DNA of 10,069 nucleotides from an uncultured Methanobrevibacter sp. (GTDB lineage Archaea; Methanobacteriota; Methanobacteria; Methanobacteriales; Methanobacteriaceae): assembly GCA_902795935.1 (NCBI GenBank), contig CADBMS010000066.1, positions 1 through 10,069 of the forward strand. Direction: 5' to 3'. The first letter of the stretch is position 1, and each line of letters starts with the position of its first letter. Made by a program: the position numbers and the translations under genes. The notes beneath the pieces were generated by a model. The model had not been told where the DNA came from. It searched no databases and saw only the letters and a list, made by a program, of their open reading frames with translations. Positions 5,526-10,069 of this stretch are shown here, in pieces.

Positions 5526-8500
5526 TTATTCATGATATTCATTTAAAGATCTAACACAAATTTTACCCTCTTGTGCTTCTTTAATAGCCAACATTGCAGC
5601 TCTTGCACCAGCTAACGTAGTTACATATGGGATGCCAATTTCAATAGCCATACGTCTAATTAAATACCCATCGTCAGTAGATTGTTTATCTGATGGTGTA
5701 TTGATAATTAAACCAATTTCATTATTAAGGATTGCATCACGTATATTTGGTGAACCTTCACTAACTTTACGGATATGTTCAATATCAATATCTTCAACAG
5801 CTTCAGCAGTACCTTTAGTAGCAACTATTTTTAAACCCAATTCTTTAGCACTTTTAACAATATCTGCAATTTTTGGTTTATCATAATCTTTGACACTGAT
5901 AAATAATTTACCATCATTTAAAAGATCCATATTTGCTGATAATTGTGATTTATAATAAGCTAAACCGAAATTCTCATCAATACCCATACTTTCACCAGTA
6001 GACTTCATTTCAGGTCCAAGAACGGAATCAGATTCTGGTAATTTAATGAATGGGAATACAGATTCTTTAACTGCAACATGATTAATTGTTTTATCTTTAT
6101 TTAAACCAAAGTCTTTTAATTTTTTACCTAACATTAACCTTGAAGCAATTTTAGCTAAAGGAACACCAGTTGCTTTACTTACAAATGGAACAGTCCTACT
6201 AGCACGTGGGTTGGCCTCAATAATATAAACTTTAGCTTTATTATTTTCATCCATTTTAACGGCATATTGAATATTCATTAACCCAATAACTCCAATTTCT
6301 AATGCTAAATCATTAGTGTATTTGCGGATAGTTTTTAAAACTTCTTCTGATATGCTTTGTGGTGGGATAACACATGCAGAATCCCCAGAATGAACACCTG
6401 CTTCTTCAATATGTTCCATAATTCCGCCAATAAAAACATCTTCTCCATCACATAATGCATCAACATCTAATTCAATAGCATCTTCAAGGAATTTATCAAC
6501 AAGTATGGGATGTTCTGGAGATATTTTAACTGCTTCTTCCATATATTCACGGAGTTCATCGTCATTATAAACAATTTCCATAGCACGACCACCTAAAACA
6601 TAAGAAGGTCTTACTAAAACAGGGAAACCAATTTTTGCAGCAGCTTCACGTGCTTCTTCAAATGAATTAGCAATACCGTAATCTGCTTGTGGAATGCCTA
6701 ATTTTTCCAAAACTTGAGTAAACAATTCACGATCTTCAACACGATCAATACTTTCATGAGGAGTGCCCATAATTTTAACTCCTTCTTTTGCTAAAGGAAC
6801 AGCTAAATTAATAGATGTTTGGCCACCAAATTGAACAATAACTCCTTCTGGTTTCTCAATTTCAATAACATTCATAACATCTTCAAATGTTAAAGGCTCA
6901 AAATATAATTTACTAGAAATATCATAATCAGTACTCACAGTCTCAGGATTATTATTGATAACAATAGTTTCAACACCTTCCTCTTTAAGGGCAAGTGATG
7001 AATGAACACAACAATAATCAAATTCAATACCTTGACCAATGCGTATAGGTCCAGCACCTAAAATAACAATCTTACGTTTACTAGATACTTTAGCTTCATT
7101 TTCATCTTCATAAGTACTATAATAATAAGGAGTTTTGGCTTCAAATTCTGCAGCACAAGTATCAACCATCTTATAAACTGGTGTAATATCTAATTTTTCA
7201 CGTAAATTCCTAATATCAGCTTCACTTTTATCACTTAACATGGCTAATTGTTTATCAGAAAAACCCATACGTTTAGCTTTAAGTAAAATTTCATGGTCAT
7301 TTATGCTCTTAGGATTAATTTCTTTTTCAAAATCAACAATATTTTTAATTTTATATAAAAAGAATTTATCAATACGTGTAATATTATTAATCTCATTAAC
7401 ACTAGTGCCCTCTTTAAGAGCAGTATATATTTGATAGAAACGCTCATCAGTAGGATTAGCAAGATTATCTCTTGTAAATGGAGTATCTTCAAAGCCAAAC
7501 TTACCAATATCTAATGAACGTATAGCTTTGTGCAATGCCTCTTCAATAGTTCTACCAATAGACATAACTTCCCCAGTAGATTTCATCTGAACACCAATTT
7601 CCCTACTAATGCCCTTAAATTTATCAAAAGGCCAACGAGGAACTTTAGCAACAACATAATCAATCGATGGTTCAAAAGAAGCAGGTGTCTCTTGAGTAAT
7701 ATCGTTTTTAATTTCATCCAATGTCATACCAATTGCAATCTTAGAGGAAATTTTTGCAATAGGATAACCAGTAGCTTTAGAAGCTAATGCACTACTCCTA
7801 CTTACCCGAGGATTAACTTCAATAACCTTATATTCTCCAGTATCTGGGTTAACAGCATATTGAATATTACATCCTCCTTGGATTCCTAAAGCACGAATAA
7901 TTTCAATAGAAGCATTTCTTAAATTTTGACAATCAACATCACTTAAAGTTTGAGTGGGGGCTACAACAACGCTCTCACCAGTATGAATGCCCATAGGATC
8001 AATATTTTCCATATTACAAATAATTACACAAGTATCGTTTTTATCCCTCATTACTTCATATTCAATTTCCTGCCAACCCATAACTGATTGATCAATTAAA
8101 ACTTGATTAATAAAACTCATATCTAATCCACGAGTAGCAATTTCCACTAGTTCTTTTTCATTATGGGCTACTCCACCACCAGTACCTCCTAAAGTAAATG
8201 CTGGTCTAACAATAACAGGATAACCAATTTCTTCAACAGCTTTAATTGCATCTTCAATAGATTCTACAGCACTAGCTTTAGCAACAGGTTGATTAATACT
8301 TTTCATAAATTTATCAAACAAATTCCTATCTTCCACATTTGCTATAGTGTCTACTGGAGACCCGATAACACGAACATCATTTAATAATCCTAATTTAGCT
8401 AAACCTGTAGTAACATTTAAACCAGTTTGACCGCCCATTGTTGGAAGTAGGGCATCAGGTTTTTCTTTTTCAATAATTTTAGCAACAATTTCAGGTGTTA

Positions 8501-8705
8501 AAGGCTCTACGTAAATTTTATCTGCCATATCCATATCTGTCTGTATTGTAGCAGGATTACTATTTACTAATACTGTTTCAATACCTTCTTCACGTAAGGA
8601 TTTACAGGCTTGAGATCCTGAGTAATCAAATTCAGCAGCTTGACCAATTTGAATTGGCCCCGAACCAATTATAAGTACTTTTTTTATACTTTCATCCTTT
8701 GACAT
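5526..8705 (-). CDS. carB: Carbamoyl-phosphate synthase large subunit
   Basis: CarB uses ammonia delivered from CarA, bicarbonate and two ATP to make carbamoyl phosphate for pyrimidines and arginine. The 1059 residues match the usual single-chain length. The carboxyphosphate half is about 1-400, with VLIIGSGPIQIGQAAEFDYS at 10-29, GGQTGLN at 91-97 and the ATP-grasp loop TLGGTGGG at 171-178. An oligomerisation region spans about 401-540. The carbamoyl-phosphate half is about 544-930 (KIVILGAGPIRIGQGIEFDY at 545-564, GGQTSINLA at 627-635, VLGGRAM at 703-709, EANPRASRT at 830-838). The MGS-like allosteric domain is about 933-1059, ending GIPYVTTLAGARA. No lesion or missing motif was found. ATG 8705 is preceded by GGGGGC, with eight bases between the G run and the ATG. 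carA lies 93 bp upstream in the same orientation. Some archaea split carB into two genes; this one is fused. Confidence 0.98.
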   Translation of the reverse strand: MSKDESIKKVLIIGSGPIQIGQAAEFDYSGSQACKSLREEGIETVLVNSNPATIQTDMDMADKIYVEPLTPEIVAKIIEKEKPDALLPTMGGQTGLNVTTGLAKLGLLNDVRVIGSPVDTIANVEDRNLFDKFMKSINQPVAKASAVESIEDAIKAVEEIGYPVIVRPAFTLGGTGGGVAHNEKELVEIATRGLDMSFINQVLIDQSVMGWQEIEYEVMRDKNDTCVIICNMENIDPMGIHTGESVVVAPTQTLSDVDCQNLRNASIEIIRALGIQGGCNIQYAVNPDTGEYKVIEVNPRVSRSSALASKATGYPIAKISSKIAIGMTLDEIKNDITQETPASFEPSIDYVVAKVPRWPFDKFKGISREIGVQMKSTGEVMSIGRTIEEALHKAIRSLDIGKFGFEDTPFTRDNLANPTDERFYQIYTALKEGTSVNEINNITRIDKFFLYKIKNIVDFEKEINPKSINDHEILLKAKRMGFSDKQLAMLSDKSEADIRNLREKLDITPVYKMVDTCAAEFEAKTPYYYSTYEDENEAKVSSKRKIVILGAGPIRIGQGIEFDYCCVHSSLALKEEGVETIVINNNPETVSTDYDISSKLYFEPLTFEDVMNVIEIEKPEGVIVQFGGQTSINLAVPLAKEGVKIMGTPHESIDRVEDRELFTQVLEKLGIPQADYGIANSFEEAREAAAKIGFPVLVRPSYVLGGRAMEIVYNDDELREYMEEAVKISPEHPILVDKFLEDAIELDVDALCDGEDVFIGGIMEHIEEAGVHSGDSACVIPPQSISEEVLKTIRKYTNDLALEIGVIGLMNIQYAVKMDENNKAKVYIIEANPRASRTVPFVSKATGVPLAKIASRLMLGKKLKDFGLNKDKTINHVAVKESVFPFIKLPESDSVLGPEMKSTGESMGIDENFGLAYYKSQLSANMDLLNDGKLFISVKDYDKPKIADIVKSAKELGLKIVATKGTAEAVEDIDIEHIRKVSEGSPNIRDAILNNEIGLIINTPSDKQSTDDGYLIRRMAIEIGIPYVTTLAGARAAMLAIKEAQEGKICVRSLNEYHE

Positions 8706-8713
8706 TATAATTG

Positions 8714-8718
8714 CCCCC
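8714..8718 (-). promoter_or_regulatory. G-run ribosome binding site of carB
   Basis: The minus strand reads ACGGGGGCAATTATAATG. Five G in an otherwise AT-rich gap, eight bases before the ATG at 8705, most likely act as the ribosome binding site, although they match the consensus GGTGA poorly. Confidence 0.45.
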
Positions 8719-8762
8719 GTTTTATCATATATTAATCCTAATTTTTAAGTAAATCTTATTCA

Positions 8763-8780
8763 TTTTATTAATTAATAAAA
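8763..8780. repeat. 18-bp perfect AT palindrome in the carA-carB gap
   Basis: TTTTATTAATTAATAAAA is an exact palindrome in the 93-bp spacer, about 20 bases beyond the carA stop. It could be a protein-binding site, a processing or attenuation site between the two cistrons, or chance in AT-only DNA. No gene lies in the spacer (8706-8798). Confidence 0.4.
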
Positions 8781-8798
8781 ATGGTGAAAATAATTTAA

Positions 8799-9881
8799 TT
8801 AATAAGTTTCCATTTGTTTAATAAAGTTATCAAATGAAAAATCAGTATCATGAGGTCCCGGCCCAGCTTCAGGATGATATTGCACACCACTAACAGGCAA
8901 TTCTCCATGTTTAATAGACTCCACACTATTATCACTTAGATTAATCTGAGTAACACTCAAATCATTGTCTTTTAGGGAATCAGCATCAACTGAAAAACCA
9001 TGGTTTTGAGATGTAATAGCAACTTTACTTGAATTAACATCTTTAACTGGCTGATTAGTGCCCCTATGTCCAAATTTCATTTTATAAATTTTAGCACCAA
9101 ACGATTTAGCAATTAACTGTTGACCTAAACAAATACCAAACACAGGTAACCTTTCAGTAAGTTTGGGAATTAGATTCATAACTTCAGACACTCGTTCAGG
9201 GTTTCCAGGTCCGCTAGAAACTAAAACACCCTGAGGATCATAATCCATAATATCATTTAAACTAAAAGTGTAAGGTACAACAACAACACCAAGATTTCTT
9301 TTATTAAATGCTTTAATAGTGTTATTTTTAACACCAAAATCTAAAATTACAATCCTATCATCAAATTCTTCACCAATGATTTTAGGTTCTTTAACACAAA
9401 CTTGATCTACTAAATCCATTTCAACAATACTTTTTGTAGCTAAAACTTGTGCTAACAACTCATCATCATCAATATCTGTAGTTGCAATAGCACCATTCAT
9501 ATTACCATTATCTCTTAATTTAATAGTAAGTGCCCTAGTATCAATTCCACTAATACCTGGGATTTTATGTTCTTTTAAAAAATTAGATAAGTCCTGTTTA
9601 CCAAATCTATGTGAATATTGTTTACTTAATTCCCGTACAATAAATCCTTCAGCTTTAATATTTTCAGATTGGAACCATTCAGGATTAACGCCATAATTTC
9701 CTTGAATAGGATATGTGTTCATTAAAATTTGTCCTTTATATGAGGGGTCTGTTAAAGATTCAACATACCCAGTCATTCCAGTAGAAAAAACTACTTCGCC
9801 GGTTTTGATTGTTTCATAACCAAAACTGTCGCCTTTTAAGATTGTACCATCTTCTAAAGCAAGTTTTGCATCATACGCCAT
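8799..9881 (-). CDS. carA: Carbamoyl-phosphate synthase small subunit (glutamine amidotransferase)
   Basis: CarA hydrolyses glutamine and channels ammonia to CarB. Its 360 residues fit the family. The N-terminal CarA-specific domain (about 1-150) shows LEDGTILKGDSFG, VVFSTGMTGYVESLTDPSY and GISGIDTRALTIKLRD. The class I amidotransferase domain (about 175-355) has VSSGPGNPE at 221-229, the nucleophile C251 in FGICLGQQ, and H336/E338 in VQYHPEAGPGPHD, completing the Cys-His-Glu triad. SQNHGFSVD (291-299) is also typical. No defect was seen. ATG 9881 is preceded by GGTGA at 9886-9890, a clear archaeal Shine-Dalgarno. It is the first gene of the minus-strand block; carB follows after 93 bp, most likely on the same transcript since the two form one enzyme. 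Confidence 0.98.
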   Translation of the reverse strand: MAYDAKLALEDGTILKGDSFGYETIKTGEVVFSTGMTGYVESLTDPSYKGQILMNTYPIQGNYGVNPEWFQSENIKAEGFIVRELSKQYSHRFGKQDLSNFLKEHKIPGISGIDTRALTIKLRDNGNMNGAIATTDIDDDELLAQVLATKSIVEMDLVDQVCVKEPKIIGEEFDDRIVILDFGVKNNTIKAFNKRNLGVVVVPYTFSLNDIMDYDPQGVLVSSGPGNPERVSEVMNLIPKLTERLPVFGICLGQQLIAKSFGAKIYKMKFGHRGTNQPVKDVNSSKVAITSQNHGFSVDADSLKDNDLSVTQINLSDNSVESIKHGELPVSGVQYHPEAGPGPHDTDFSFDNFIKQMETY

Positions 9882-9885
9882 TAAA

Positions 9886-9890
9886 TCACC
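9886..9890 (-). promoter_or_regulatory. Shine-Dalgarno GGTGA of carA
   Basis: The minus strand reads ATGGTGATTTAATG. GGTGA is the typical methanogen ribosome binding site and ends four bases before the ATG at 9881, fixing this start. Confidence 0.7.
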
Positions 9891-9947
9891 ATTTTTATAA
9901 TCTTATTTTTTTTATTAATTCAAATTACTAATATTTATTATATTAAC

Positions 9948-9963
9948 AATATAAATATTTTTT
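9948..9963 (-). promoter_or_regulatory. Possible BRE/TATA promoter of carA(B)
   Basis: On the minus strand AAAAAATA (about 9956-9963) leads into ATTTATATT (9948-9956), resembling a BRE plus TATA box. A start about 25 bases downstream would give a leader of around 40-45 bases. The remaining stretch to the window end (9964-10069) is very AT-rich, and I see no gene or clear structure in it. Confidence 0.4.
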
Positions 9964-10069
9964 AATTTTAAGCAATAATTTCTAAAATTTTTATACAAAT
10001 TTATTATATTATAATTTTGTTCAAAAAAAGACATTTAAAACGATAATTATTGAAAAAAATAACATTTTA

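Noticed and set aside
7530..7787. Plus-strand open frames inside carB (also 5632-5886, 7240-7434) and inside the amidohydrolase (4817-5059)
   Set aside because: They are antisense shadows of well-supported genes with no start signals of their own.
9964..10069. Small gene or RNA at the right edge
   Set aside because: The stretch is nearly all A and T, with no supported start, ribosome site or RNA fold.

Overview
The window looks like chromosomal DNA of a methanogenic archaeon of the Methanobacteriales, most likely Methanobrevibacter or Methanosphaera. The base composition is very AT-rich. Two start sites carry archaeal-type Shine-Dalgarno sequences (GGTGA before carA, AGGTG before the CBS gene), and AT-rich TATA-like boxes lie upstream. 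The gene families also fit: a tandem-CBS protein, an archaeal-length CarB, and a COG1453-type aldo/keto reductase with a ferredoxin-like tail. The genus is inferred, not shown.

The window has two contrasting halves. Positions 1-2700 (plus strand) are a decaying accessory region. First comes the wreck of the C-terminal half of a COG2810-type predicted restriction endonuclease (85-640). An intact voltage-gated K+ channel gene follows (761-1573), and directly after it an N-terminally truncated, multiply frameshifted aldo/keto reductase pseudogene (1577-2700). Inside the reductase wreck sits a 75-bp near-palindromic insertion (1981-2055). A 45-bp stretch of it recurs perfectly, in inverted orientation, at the left window edge (40-84). 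I read this as a small, apparently mobile hairpin element, MITE-like, with no transposase in the window.

Positions 2856-9881 (minus strand) are an ordinary, well-preserved block. In order of transcription it holds carA and carB (glutamine-dependent carbamoyl-phosphate synthetase, first step of pyrimidine and arginine synthesis), a COG0402-like metal-dependent amidohydrolase or deaminase, a four-CBS-domain protein, and a small unrecognised protein whose ATG lies one base beyond the CBS stop codon. carA and carB are separated by 93 bp and are probably one transcript. T-rich tracts after carB suggest that the amidohydrolase is transcribed separately. The CBS gene has its own Shine-Dalgarno sequence and a possible promoter and probably forms a two-gene unit with the small protein.

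Long uninterrupted frames on the right (carB alone is 1059 codons) argue that the many lesions on the left are real gene decay and not poor sequence quality. No rRNA, tRNA, CRISPR array or transposase gene was seen. The most unusual item is the palindromic element and the way its two copies bracket the channel gene.
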